In this document: positions 10,466 through 22,689 of the stretch, in pieces | Layout of the letters: each line of letters opens with the position of its first letter | Numbering within the stretch: the stretch's first letter is position 1 | Assembly: GCF_007565055.1 (NCBI RefSeq) | Contig: NC_044565.1 | Coordinates: 45,953,711 to 46,017,710, forward strand | Length of the DNA: 64,000 nucleotides | Source of the DNA: Rhinopithecus roxellana | Taxonomy: Eukaryota; Chordata; Mammalia; Primates; Cercopithecidae | Direction of reading: 5' to 3' | Program-made: the position numbers and the translations under genes | The notes under the pieces: generated by a model | Databases searched by the model: none | Told to the model about the DNA's origin: nothing | Seen by the model: only the letters and a program-made list of their open reading frames with translations

Positions 10466-11148
10466 AAGTTTGATGAGGCTATAGAAAAATTGAAACTTTC
10501 ATGCATTGCTGGTAGGAATGGAAAATGGTAAAGTGGCTGCGGAATATAGTTTGATAGTTTGTCATAAAGATAAACATAGAATTATATGACCTAGTATTTC
10601 TACTTTTAGGTCTATGCATCAAAAATAAATGAAAAAAAAATGAAAGAGATTTAAACAGATAATTTATACCAATGTTCATTGTAGCATTATTGACAATAGC
10701 CAAAATGTGGAAACAAACCAGATGTCCATAAACAGCTGAATGAATAAGTAAAATGTATATGCATACCATAAAATACTATTCAGCCATAAAAAGGAATAAA
10801 GTTCTTATACATATTATACATATTATAACATGAATGATTATTGATACATAACATGGATGATTCTTGATAATATTATGCTAAGTAAAATAATTCAGATACA
10901 AAAGAATAAATATATGATCCCGCTTATATGATAAAAATATCTAGAATAAGCAAATTGTAGAGACAGAAGGTAGACGTGGGGTCAAACAGAGTGAGTGATG
11001 AAATCAATAAGGAATTATTGTTTAATGGTTACAAAGTTTCTGTTTGAAGAAATAAAAATATTTTGGAAATAGATAAAAGTGATGATTGTACAACACTGTG
11101 AATGTAATTAATGCCAATGAATTATACATTTTAAATTGTTAAAGTAAC
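10466..11148 (+). mobile_element. L1M 3' end
   Basis: 'catgcattgctggtaggaat', 'tattgacaatagccaaaatg' and 'ggttacaaagtttctgtttg' follow the order of the last part of ORF2 and the 3'UTR of L1M elements, ending at about 'attttaaattgttaaagtaa'. It completes the fragmented L1M that starts at 8200. Confidence 0.8.
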
Positions 11149-11175
11149 TATATATATATATACAAATATATATAT
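11149..11175. repeat. (TA)n microsatellite
   Basis: Short imperfect TA tract at the 3' end of the L1M. Confidence 0.85.
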
Positions 11176-11304
11176 CTCCACAATAAAAAAGTGGTTTCAT
11201 GATGTTTATATACTCCTCTGTGAAAATGACTATATTTTCTTTGCCCAGAGTTTTTGTGTTTTAAAATTATGTTATCAGAGAATGTATTAAAAAGAAAGAA
11301 CATA

Positions 11305-11420
11305 TATTATCTGCCCCAACTCCTGCATTTTACAGAAATAGAAACTGAGATCCAGATGTGCTTAATGACTCAAATCACACTACCATTTAGAATGCTTTAG
11401 AATCAAGTTCTACTAACATG
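11305..11420 (-). mobile_element. MIR fragment, antisense
   Basis: 'cattttacagaaatagaaac' then 'tgagatcca…cttaatgactcaaatcacac' follows the reverse-complement MIR core. It is degraded. Confidence 0.45.
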
Positions 11421-12024
11421 TTGGACCTTTCATTGATTTATGTTTTATTATTTATTATGTAATGACTGGTTTATTCTTATTATAGGACTTGCAATGTTCG
11501 TCAATCAGATGAAGGTTACATAATTTTCTGGAAAAAGTCTAGGGTAAAGTAGATGGCTTTGCAGAAGGCTTGAAATAACATTTCATAAACAACTGTTTTC
11601 TTGGTAAAATGAGCAGTCCTAAGGTTAGGAAAGGACAGCAGTCAAGGAGTAAGAAATCCAATTTAACAGCATGTGTAGGAGCCTGATAGATTGGGGCCTA
11701 AGGTGCACAATTCTGGTATTAGCGGCACTCACAGCTGATTCTTGGAACAATGCTATTGTTTTCTAGAATTACTACAGTCTTAAAAAGTTTCTTCTGGGCT
11801 GATGATTTGGCCTGGAAATCAGAGCTGAATTGGATACTTGAACCAGGCAAATTAGCCCTTTTATGCCTAGTGTTCATTATTGGAACGCTAAGCTTGTAAG
11901 AATTATTTGTATACTACTGCTCGAGGTCATCATCAAAGTCTGATTTTTCTCAAAAAAATTTGCAACCTCCAGCATAAATGGGTTAAGTCAGTCACAATAA
12001 CACCATGCATGATCAATGTTGAAA
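11421..12024. other. unassigned DNA
   Basis: Unique sequence with no recognised gene or repeat. Confidence 0.6.
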
Positions 12025-12165
12025 AGTTATACATGATATAAATGATGAATTGATGGGTGCTGACGAGTTGATGGGTGCAGCACACCAACATGGCACAAGT
12101 ATACATATGTAACAAACCTGCACGTTATGCACATGTACCCTAGAACTTAAAGTATAATTAAAAAA
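12025..12165 (+). mobile_element. 5'-truncated young L1 3' end (Old World monkey L1PA lineage)
   Basis: Only the last 140 bp or so of an L1 3'UTR: 'gcagcacaccaacatggcac' (12075), 'catatgtaacaaacctgcac' and 'gtaccctagaacttaaagta', followed by an A-rich tail. It carries the same 18-bp tandem duplication (12044-12079) as the large antisense L1 at 24583-29117. This is a typical severely 5'-truncated retrotransposition product. Confidence 0.9.
12044..12079 (+). repeat. 18-bp tandem duplication in L1 3'UTR
   Basis: 'gatgaattgatgggtgct' is followed directly by 'gacgagttgatgggtgca', with three mismatches. The older L1 at 23.7 kb has only one unit at the same place, so the duplication marks a sublineage. 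Confidence 0.85.
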
Positions 12166-12283
12166 AAAAAAGAAAAAAAAAGAAAAAAAAGAAAAAAATA
12201 AATAAATAAAATAATAATAATTGAAACTCTGTAAAAAAATAAATAAATAAAATAAAATAAAAAAAAAAAATAAAAGTAAAATG
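12166..12283 (+). repeat. A-rich L1 tail decayed into (AAAAAAG)n / (AAAT)n
   Basis: Poly(A) interrupted by G at regular spacing (about 12171-12196), then AAAT repeats, then AAAAT repeats. It is the tail of the preceding L1 end. Confidence 0.85.
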
Positions 12284-14117
12284 CTCTTCAGGCTATTCCT
12301 GTGTTAAAGAATTGAAACCAAGTAATGTCTAACGCAAGATATTGGTATCTGACCTCTTTCTTATAACAACTCTGAAAAGTGTGTGTAGCCTGAATAAAAA
12401 TGTGTAAGCTGCTAAGTAAATTGACATCAGAAGAACATTTAGTGAGAGTGCTATGGAATACAGTGGCAGGAGTATTTAACTCAAATTCAGCATATCTAGA
12501 TTCTAATTCAATTTACTAACTTGTATTGTGATTGAAGACAACAACAATAAGACATTACTGGATAGCTCTGGATTTCCTTGTTCGATGCAGAGATTATTAA
12601 AACAATACTCACCAGTAAGCTTTGAGAACCAAATGCCCATTATGGTTCTGTATATGAAGTAATAATCAATAACACCTACATAAGTGGCCGTCGTCAGTGT
12701 GTTGAAGAAATTATCTGTAAAATTTAGTGAGGTTATATTGGGATTTTAAAGATGAAGCTAGTAGTTGTGATTGAATTGACAAAATCTTACCAAGTTTACA
12801 AATAGATTATGCAGATGTCAAGTGCATTTTCAAAACTGACATGGCAAATTCAAGACTCAATATAAAAATGGAAAACTAGTAGATTGCTATTTGGTGATTG
12901 GAAAGGTTAGTTTGGGCTGATGACTGTCTCAGTGATTTGGAACTTGCAAGGAATTTACAAGTTTTTAATGAATTTGATGTTTCTAACGCATCTGATACCC
13001 CAAGAGAACACTAAAATATAAAGCAGAAGTCTAATTTTATTTCTGCTCTTTGGGTGCAAAATTGTCCAATAAGAAGGAAATTAAGAGTGCATGCTGAAAT
13101 CAACTCCTTATACTTCCTGACCTCACCATATATTGTGTGGTCAGCTATTATATGTTAAAGCAATTATAGAAATGTGGGGCCTCAGTGTTCTTGGAATAAT
13201 GCCTCATACTCATTTTGCTGTGTAGGGTAAGAGTTTAGGAGAGGCCTACTGCCAGAAAGAGCATGAGATTTAGTTCTAACTGCCATCTCTTTTACTACAA
13301 AAGCAGGAAAATAATAGCTGCTTTAACTGTTGTGATGGCAATGATGAGATAATCCACTTGAAAGCACTTTACAAAGTCTTGAAGGATTTATAAGTGATGA
13401 CTGACTTTTCGGTGCCTGCCCTATTCCTGTAGTCCAATGAATAAATCAATAATGGGATGATTTGGAGGTAGGAGTTTGAGATGGCAAATATTATTGTTAG
13501 GTTTTAGTGTATTGAGATGAATTTAAGACCATAGATAAAACCTGAGCCCATGTGCTGATTTAGAGTAAGCTGAGGTGTTTTTAAAATATATTTCTTCTAA
13601 GTATACATGGTTTATTTTCAGGATTTGTGTTATTGAATTTGTGTGAGAATCATCAGAGCAGGGACTATCTTTTGATTTTGTGTGCACCCTTGGTTCTTGA
13701 TAGACTCTTTAGAAATGCCTCAATGTTTGGCCACAGTTCTTTACTTGTAGATTGTTCTTCAGCTCAATACTGTTCTTGCCTTTCACTTCCAAAATTCATA
13801 ACCTAATTGCTATTAGTGATAGCTAAATCACCTCAGCCAGTATCTTAGGTACATACATCTCCTTAGACCAATCTGTACTTCTCCGCTTTCTGATGCCAAC
13901 TCCAACAGCCTCAGCCAGTCAAGAGCTCCACATAGTCCCTTTGTTTTCCTATATGAAAGTTGTAAAGTCAGATCAAGTTCTGCTAGGTTTTCCTCACAGT
14001 CTTTCTCTTCAAGATGAATCAGTTGGGGTAGGGGAAGTAGTCTTTGTTCTTCAGTTACATTCTGATTTTTTGTTTCTTAAACCCTTCAGCTAATGACTGA
14101 AAAACAGAGTGTGATCT
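12284..14117. other. unassigned unique DNA with a possible MIR remnant
   Basis: No gene recognised. The stretch at about 13275-13400 ('aaataatagctgctttaact', 'ttgaaagcactttacaaagt') weakly resembles a MIR 3' part on the plus strand. Confidence 0.5.
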
Positions 14118-14285
14118 TGAGATTAACCTTTCTATGCTTTATTTTCCTCATACATAAAATGAAAATAATAATAGCATTTACTCCTCAGGGTTATTTGAAG
14201 TAGTAAATAAGTTTATACTTACACCATTTATAATGACATCTAGAACCTAGGAAGAACTTAGAAAGAGTCAATAATTATTATTATG
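14118..14285 (+). mobile_element. MIR fragment
   Basis: 'ttttcctcatacataaaatg', 'aaataataatagcatttact', 'cctcagggttatttgaagta' and a tail 'tcaataattattattatg' follow the MIR 3' half in correct order on the plus strand. Confidence 0.7.
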
Positions 14286-16334
14286 ACCCATCTGTGTATT
14301 TCCTGAGATAGCTTCTACCCTAATTGCAGCCTCCTGTCTCTGTGATTGTATATGTGTCCAAACAACTAGATAAAAATAGAAAAAAATCTACTTTTCAATT
14401 ATTTATTTAAGAATAGGCTCAACAGCCCTGCCCAAATGAAGAAAGATATTGAAGGCTATTCACAATCAATATGAATGTCAACATACTTAGACAGATGGCC
14501 AACCTGCCCTGTGAGAAGCACAATGAACAAATCAATGAAACTCATTAGAAGACACTTAAGAATAATAAATTATGAAGGAATAAATAATAATTCAGCAAAG
14601 GCTTGGTTCCAGAAGCTTGAATTGAGGGTGTCAGAATTGGAAACCACTCGAATATTCCCCATATAATTTAAGACAAGGTAAAATATATGAATCATTTCTG
14701 AAATGTTAAAAATTTTTCTGTATGAACAAAATGTATTGGTCAATTTGCATTTAAGTGTTCTCCTCTGTGAAGTGGCTTAAAAAATGCAACAGAAGCACTA
14801 TTTTCTGTCTACCAGTATGGTCACTCTCCACCCCACCTCCTAAGTAGTCATAAACGAGAAAACATTGATTTAGGGTACTAAATTGTCACTACTACAGATG
14901 CATAAACAACACAGAAATCTGTCCTGAGTTAGTGGTTGGGAATAAATCTAGTATTCTATTTTACCATTATTACATTGGCTGTTTATCCCTAGTTATTTTT
15001 CCATATTATGTATGGTTAGTATGCTTAGAGTAAAGGATCTGAATCTGGGGTCAATGGAGAAACTTCTCTGACTGTAGCTAATTGGAAAGGACCTAAATAG
15101 TCATTCATATTTAACTTGTTAAAACTCCCAGGGAAAGTTCAATATAAACAAGGGATAAGCCTTAAATCCCAGAAATGCATCTATAATGTTACAGGTTGAT
15201 GTTAACAATGAAGCAATGAAGAATAAATTGGAGTTATAGAAGTCTGACCACTTTCCCTGAAATCATATATTCTATTCAGGTAGCAGTTTTCTTCCCTACC
15301 TACAGCTAGAGTTACCCTGGATTTTGGACAAAAATGCTGTCAATCTGCACATTGCCTTCTGGAATTTTGTAACCAATTAAACCATCTGTTAGTGCCCTGG
15401 AGCACACCCACCTACAAGTTTTTCAGCTAATGAGTTGCTTGGTGGTTTCAGTAAAAGAGTTTCTCCTTGAGGACCATGCCTTACCCAGTTAAAAAGCCTG
15501 CAAGACATTGCTAAAGCATAGAGAAATACAAGAATATGTACTTTTTCTACAGTAAAAGGGTCAGTGTCAAACAACTGTGCAAAAAGTGTATAAGATCAGT
15601 TCAGTAACTGGGTGATCTCTTCACAGCTTCTATAAGTTTACCACCCTTTAGAAAGAAATTAACATAGGCCTGAGATAAGATTCTTTGTGTGTGTGTGTGT
15701 GTGTGTTTGTAGAAGCTGTCTTTGATATACCTGAATAATATCATTAAAATGCATCTTCAAAAATGATCAGATTCTACTTACTGGTAAAAATTTACTTATG
15801 GTTTATAGGAACAAGGTTTACAATAGAGAAATTATTTCCTAATATATTGTGTGTGTGAGTGACCTGCAAAGAGCTACTGACATATCAGGGGAGGTGGTGG
15901 ATAACACTGCACTAGGAGTAAATGTCATAAATCTGGAAAACTTCAGAGATACATATGTGGAAAACTCAAATATGTTGGTCTTCAATTAAAACAGTGCACA
16001 CATGTTGAGTCTGATACCGACACCTGTCTAGCTATAAGTTTTACATATATGCCCTCATGCAGCCCTAACACTTTGACCTTGATTGTTGCATGTATGTGAG
16101 CATTATAGATAGACACTGATAAGGGCCTGTGTCTGAAGCTGGGACTTACAGTCAGAATTTGTATACATAGCACCAAAATGTCTAGAGGTTATTAAATTCC
16201 CACTCTCAAGTTCTATTCTAATTGATCATATTATGTCTTTATATTTTTGTCATCTCTGCTTTTTTTCTCACCATTTTCAATAGATTTCAGCATATTCTTT
16301 AAATCCTTTGTTCTCTTTTGAAAATCTCTAATTT
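14286..16334. other. unassigned unique DNA
   Basis: No recognised gene or interspersed repeat apart from a TG microsatellite. The open frames are short and without motifs. Confidence 0.55.
15686..15706. repeat. (TG)n microsatellite
   Basis: About 10 perfect TG units. Confidence 0.95.
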
Positions 16335-18046
16335 GGGGGAGGTGGATCAAGATGGTTGATTAAAAGCAGCTATAGTGCACGGCATTTATGAAGAGGAAGA
16401 AAAGAGTTGAGTAAATACAGCACCTTCTACTGAAATATCTAGGTACTCACATTGGGACTGATCGAGGAAACAACTCAACCCACAGAGAATGAAGGAAAGA
16501 AGGACAAGATGATGGCCCATTCAGGAGCAACATGGAGCAAAGAGAACCCCCACCTCCAGCCAAGGGAAGTGGTGAGTAAATGTGTGACCCTGGGTAATAT
16601 GCATATCCCATAGACCTTTTGAACCCATGGATCAGGAGCTCACCTCCTGAGCCCACTCCACCAGGGCCTTGGGTTCAACACACAGAGCTGTGTGGAGTCT
16701 CAGCAGAACTGCTGCTCAGAAACACACAGAGACCTGGGAGCTTTACATACTCTAGACCTGGGATCTCTGACAAAGGTAACTGCCACTCAGACAAGGTGTG
16801 AGGTCCATACATATCCCAAAGAAGGGGGCTAAATCCAAGAAACTAAGCAGTGTCAGTCTGTGGACTCCATTTACCAGCCACTACAAAACACACTGAAATA
16901 CACAGACCAGTGACACTATGAAGCAACCACATAAACAAGTCTACAAAATAACTAGCTAGCATCGTGATGACAGGAGAAAAATCCACACATAACAGTACTA
17001 ACCTTAAATGTAAATGGGATAAATGCTTCAATTACAAGACACAGAGTGGCAAGCTGGATAAAGAACCAACACTCATTGGTATGCCATCTTTAAGAGACTC
17101 ATCTCACGTGCAAAGAAACATATAGGGTCAAAATAAAGGGATGGACAAAAATTTGCCAAGCAAATGGAAAACAGAAAAAAGCAAGGTTTGCAATCCTAGT
17201 TTCTGACAAAACAGACTTTAAACCAGCAAAGATTAAAAAAAAAAAAAAGACAAAGAAGAGCATTACATATGGTAAAGGGTTCAATTCCACAAGAAAATCT
17301 AATTATCCTAAACATAAATGTACCCAATACAGGAACATCCAGATTCATAAGGCAAATTCTTAGAGATCTTCAAAGAGACTTAGACTCCCACACAGTAATA
17401 GTGGGTGACTTTACACCCCACTGATAGTATTAGACAGATCTTCAAAAAAAAATTAAAAAAATATTTAGGACCTGAACTCAGCTCTGGATCAAGTGGACCT
17501 GAGAGATATCTACAGAAATCTCCACCCAAAACACCAGAATATACATTCTTCTCATTGCTACATAGCACTTCCTCTAAAATTGATCATATAATCAGAAGTA
17601 AAACACTCCTCAGCAAATGTAAAAGAACTGAAATCATAACAGTCTCTTGAACAACAGTGCAAACAAATTAGAACTTAAGATTAAGAAATTCATTCAAAGC
17701 CACACAACTACATGGACATTGAACAAAATCCTCCTTTGGATAAATAATGAAATTAAGGCAGAAATCAAGAAGTTCTTTGAAACTAATGAAAACAAAGACA
17801 AATGTACCAGAATCTCTGTGACACAGCTAAAGCACTGTTAAGAGGGAAATTTATAGTACAAAATACTCACACCAAAAAGCTAGAAAGATCTCAAGTTAAC
17901 AACCCAACATCACAACTAAAATAACTAGAGAACCAAGAGCAAACAAACCCCAAAGCTAGCAGAAGACAAGAAGCAATCAAGAGGAGAGCTGAATGAAGGA
18001 GATGGACACAAGAAAATCTCTTCAAAAGATCAAATCCAGGAGCTGC

Positions 18047-18093
18047 TGTTTTTTTTTTGTTTTTTTTTTTGTTTTTTTTTTTTTTTTTTTTTG
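18047..18093. repeat. T-rich expansion inside L1 ORF2
   Basis: About 45 bases of T interrupted by two G. It sits where L1 normally has a run of about six T after 'caggagctg', so slippage expanded an existing short run. Confidence 0.8.
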
Positions 18094-18365
18094 GAAAAAA
18101 AATAGACTGCTAGCTAGACTAATAAAGAAGAAAGGGGAGAAGATTCAAATAAACACAATTAGAAATGATAAGGGGGATATTACCATTGACCACACAGAAA
18201 TACATCCACAGAGAATATTAAAAACACTTTTGTACACTTAAACCAGAAGAAATAGATAAATTCCTGTACACAAACACTCTCCCAAGACTGAACCAAGAAG
18301 AAATTGTATACTTGAAGAGACCAATAACAAGTTCTGAAATTGAGGCAGTAGTAAGTAGCCTACCA

Positions 18366-18411
18366 ACCAAAAAACAAACAACAAACAAACAAACAAAAAA
18401 CAAACAAAAGC
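18366..18411. repeat. (CAAA)n-rich microsatellite inside L1 ORF2
   Basis: Imperfect CAAA/CAAACA repeats inserted between 'taccaaccaaaaa' and 'ccaggaccagacag' of the L1. Confidence 0.85.
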
Positions 18412-21400
18412 CAGGACCAGACAGATTCACAGATGAACAATACCAGAGGTACAAAGTACAGCTGGTACCATTTCTACTGAAACTATTCCAAAAATATTGA
18501 AAAGGAGAGACTCCTCCCTAACTCATTCTATGAGGCCTGCATCATGTATTACCAAAACCTGGCAGAGATACAACACACGAAAAACTTCAGGCCAATATCC
18601 TTGATTAACATCAATGCAGAAATCCTCAACAAAATACCAGCATCAAAAAGCTTATCCACCACAATTAACAAGGCTTCATCCCTGGGATGAAAGGTAATTT
18701 TAACATATAGAAATCAATAAATGCAATTAATCACATAAACAGAACTAAAAACAAAAACCACAAGATTATCTTAATAGATTCAGAAAAGACCTTTAACAAA
18801 ATTCAACATCCCTTTATGTTAAAAACTCTCAATTAACTAGGTATTGAAGGAACATACCACAAAATAATAAAAGCCATAAATCACAAACCCACAACCAGTA
18901 TCATACTGAATGGGCAAAAAGCTGGAATCGTTTGTCTTGAAAACCAGCACAAGGCAAGGTTACCCTGTCTCACTTCAACATGGTATTGAAAGTTCTGGCC
19001 TGGGAAATCAAGCAAGAGAAAGAAATAAAGGGTATTCAAGTACAAAGAGAGGAAATCGAATTATCTTTGTTTGCAGATTACATGATAATATATTTAGAAA
19101 ACCCCATTGTCTCAGTCCAAAAGCTTCTTAAGCTGACAAGAACTTCAGAAAAGCCTCAGGATACAAAATCAATGAGCAGAAGTCGCTAGCATTCCTATAA
19201 ACCAGCAGCGGGCAAGCAGAGAGCTACATCATGAATGAACTCCCATTCACAATTGCCACAAAAAGAATAAATTACCTAGGAATACAGCTAACAAGGGAAG
19301 TGAAGGACCTCTTCAAGAAGAACTACAAACCAATGCTCGAAAAAATCAGAGATGACAAAAACAAATGGAAAAACATTCCATGCTCATGAATATAAATAAT
19401 CAATATTATCAAACGGCTATACTGCCCAAAGTAATTTATAGATTCAATGCTATTCCCATTAAACTACCATTGACATTCTTCACAAAATTAGAAAAAAACT
19501 ATTTTAAAATTCATACAGAACCAAAATAAAAAAGGCCAAATAGACAAGGCAATATTAAGCAAGAAGAAAAAGCTGGAGTCATTACACTACCTGACTTCAA
19601 ACAATACTATAGGGTTACAGTAACCAAAACATCATGGTACTGGTACAAGAACAGACACATAGACCAATGGAACAGAATAGGGAATCCAGAAATAAGGCTG
19701 CACACCTACAACCATCTGATCTGTGACAAACCTGACAAAAACCAATGGGGAAAGGATTCCATATTTAATAAACAGTGCTGGGAGAACTGACTAGCCATAT
19801 GCTGAAGATTGAAACTGCACCACTTCTTTACACCATAGACAAACATTAACTCAACATAGATTAAGGACTTAAATGTAAAACCAAAAACCTATAAAACCCT
19901 AGAAGAAAATCTAGACAATACCATTCAGGACATAGGCCTGGGCAAATATTTCATGATGAAGATGCCAAAAGCAATTGCAAACAAAAGCAAAAATAGGCAA
20001 ATGGTATCTAATTAAACTGAAGAGCTTCTGCACAGCAAAGAAAGTATCAACAGGATAAACAGACAACCTACAAAATGAGAGAAAATTTTTGCAATCTATG
20101 CATCTGACAAAGGTCTAATATCCAGCATCTACAAGTAACTTAAACAAATTTACAAGAACAAACAACCCCATTAAAAAAGTGGGCAAAGGACATGAACAGA
20201 TACTTCGCAAAAGAAGACATACATCCTGTCAACAACATATGGAAAAAAAGCTCAACATCACTAATCATTAGAGAATGCAAATAAAAACTACAATGAAATA
20301 TCACCTCACAGTTGTCAGAATGGCTATTACTAAAAAGTCAAAAAACAACAGATGCTGTTGAGTTTGTGGAGAAAAGGAATGCTTCTACATTATTGGTGGA
20401 TGTGTAAGTTAGTTCAACCATTGTAAAATACAGTGTAGTAATTCCTCAAAGATCTAGAGGCAGAATACCATTTGATTTCAGCAATGCCGTTATTGGATAT
20501 ATACCCAAAGGAATATAAATTGTTCTATTATAAAGACACATGCATTCGAATGCTCATTGCAATGCTATTCACAATAGCAAAGAAATAGAATTGACCTAAA
20601 TGCTCATAAATGATACACTAGATAAAGAAAAATGTGGTACCTATACATTATGGAACACTATGCAGCATAAAAGGAATGAAATCATATCCTTTGCAGGGGC
20701 ATGGATGGAGCTGGAGGCCCGTAATTCTTGGCCAAACTAACACAGAACCAGAAAACCAAATACTGCATGTTCTCACTTAAAAGTGAGAGCTAAATTATGA
20801 GAACACATGGACACATGCTGGGGGAAAAATACACACTGTTACTTGTCAGAGGGTTGGGGGTGGAAGAAGGGAGATTATTAGGGAATATTAATGCTAGTAG
20901 ATTCTGAAATTAATACCTAGGTGATGGGGAAGATCTGTGCAGAAAACTACCATGGCAACATATTTACCTATAACAAACCTGCACATGTACCCCTGAATGT
21001 AAAATAAACGTTGGAAATAAAGATAAAAAATAAATTTAAAAATAAAAATAGCTAATTTTTATTTTACAAAACTTATTGCCCATGTGACTGTCATTTAGGT
21101 TAGCACTGAAAAAACTGTAAAACAATCCAAATAAATAAAACAGAGAATAAAGCCTACAAAATCTCGAACTTCAGTAGACTGTATGAAACCAAGTGACTTC
21201 ATTTGAAAATTTGGAGATATCCATTTCTTATTGATACCTGTTTTCCTCAATTGTCATTGCTAAAAAGGTTTATGTTTATTTTTGATGTTACCAATATTCC
21301 TGTATTACTACTTAAATTTCAATGCCTTCATTAAGATTGCCTAAGAGTTCCACTGCAACATAACTCATCCCTTTCTTTATGAAACCAAACTACATTTGGA

Positions 21401-21756
21401 TCCTGTTTGATTCCTAATAGTGTTTTTTAAAGGAGTTTACCTAGCTGGAGCTGACACCTGTCTATACTGTGCAGTTTGAAGGATATAAGGAAAGATTTTC
21501 CACAAAGAAAAAAGACTGCTTTTGATATAATCTCAGAAATTATGCCATCAGTGATTTCTTCACTTTTTATTAAGTATTATGCTCTGTGGACTCCTATTTT
21601 GAACTGAAAAAAATTATTTCTCAATTGGTATGAATTCACTGTTTTGCTCAGAACAGGAAGACTCTAAACTGGATAGAAGTACTGCTGCATACCATGGGAG
21701 GGAAAAAGGGATTTAAGTTGGGTACCAAAAGAAGGTTCCAGATCACTAGATAAAAT

Positions 21757-21845
21757 TCTCTCCATTTTACAAACAAGGCAAATAAGGAGAGAGGAGATGA
21801 TTTGCTTTAGCTCATATGTTTGTCCTGCCACATGCTCAGTACACA
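21757..21845 (-). mobile_element. MIR fragment, antisense
   Basis: 'tccattttacaaacaaggca' followed by 'aaggagagaggagatgattt' and 'cctgccaca' follows the reverse-complement MIR core. Short and degraded. Confidence 0.4.
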
Positions 21846-22670
21846 TTGCTTTCACGGGTAAGTCTCTGTTTTTTGTAATCACCCCAAATCCTAAACAAAT
21901 TGTTCAAAATAAGAGTTTTAATGTAAGGACATGGTTTTCAATTTCACCTTACCTCCCAGGTCCAGCATTTAAAAAATATTTTAAAAATATCAAATAATAA
22001 CAGAAAAACCCATCACTTTAATTTTCTTTGGTACCATAATTCATGTCAATCAGGTACTTCTACTTCCCTTTGAATGGACTGATTTATTCCTAAACTATGA
22101 CTACCACCATCTGCTACTTTTCCTTTTGTCTAACTTATTTTCATCTTCAAAGCATCCTTATAATAAATTCATTGGTAAATATAAAGCAGCCACTGCCCTG
22201 TTGGCTACAGTCCTGCCGCCTTATTCCTTAGCACCTAAAGAATTGTTGTGGCTGTTTTCATTATCTTTCATCTCTGCTGAAAGTGAAAGTAGGAGGGGAG
22301 ACAAGAGATGGTTCCATCACAGGCTCCATTTCGAAAGAGCCTTGATCGTGAAAGGTGAGAGCCACATGAGTTGACTTTCTCTTCTAGCACACAATTATCT
22401 TAACATTAAGTAATTTACTCTGTAATTATTATGAAATCTTACAACCTCTAAAACTAGGAACACTCTTAACATGAACAGATTCAATTCAAATTTTATTCCA
22501 CTTTAAAAAACTTGTACTGAGTTCATACCAGGGTTCAGATATTGTAATGGGAACCAAGACTTCAAAGATTAAAAAAAAATCTACTGCATTCTCACAAAGA
22601 CTTCATGGTCTATTCTGTAGCCCAAACAGCAAAGGTATTTAGGATAATCTCAAACACATTGGAGGAGAAA

Positions 22671-22689
22671 ATATATATATATATATATA
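22671..22689. repeat. (AT)n microsatellite
   Basis: About nine AT units. Confidence 0.9.

Larger units (their letters stand above)
16967..20793 (+). pseudogene. L1 ORF2 remnant (endonuclease / reverse transcriptase)
   Basis: Normally this frame encodes the L1 endonuclease-reverse transcriptase that nicks target DNA and copies the L1 RNA. Here the start region (16967) and the stop region (about 20791) sit at the expected spacing of about 3.8 kb, so its length is near complete. It is broken by many stops and frameshifts; the longest intact pieces are 60-80 codons. The reverse-transcriptase motif normally FADD reads FADY at 19070-19081, so one catalytic aspartate codon is lost by a single G-to-T change. 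T-rich and CAAA-rich expansions (18047-18093, 18366-18411) also disrupt it. No function is possible. Confidence 0.88.
16335..21050 (+). mobile_element. L1PB-like element, 4.7 kb, with ORF1 deleted
   Basis: Begins with an L1 5'UTR ('gggggaggtggatcaagatg') and ends with an L1PB-type 3'UTR ('taatacctaggtgatgggga', 'gcacatgtacccctgaatgt') and an A-rich tail. The 5'UTR (about 530 bp) passes directly at about 16871 into 'taccagccactacaaaa', which matches the last codons of ORF1 (compare the antisense L1 at 28747-28790). Nearly the whole of ORF1, about 1 kb, is therefore absent. ORF2 follows, broken by many stops. With a 5'UTR present and the 3' end intact, this is not a simple 5' truncation. The subfamily is from general resemblance. 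Confidence 0.85.

Noticed and set aside
10361..11746. Similarity between 'gcactcagagctaattctta' (10361) and 'gcactcacagctgattcttg' (11724)
   Set aside because: About four mismatches in 25 bases; in a window this size one or two such matches are expected by chance.
16619..16801. Possible small ORF upstream of ORF2 in the L1PB-like element
   Set aside because: It lies in the L1 5'UTR, has no resemblance to ORF1, and no conservation can be judged.
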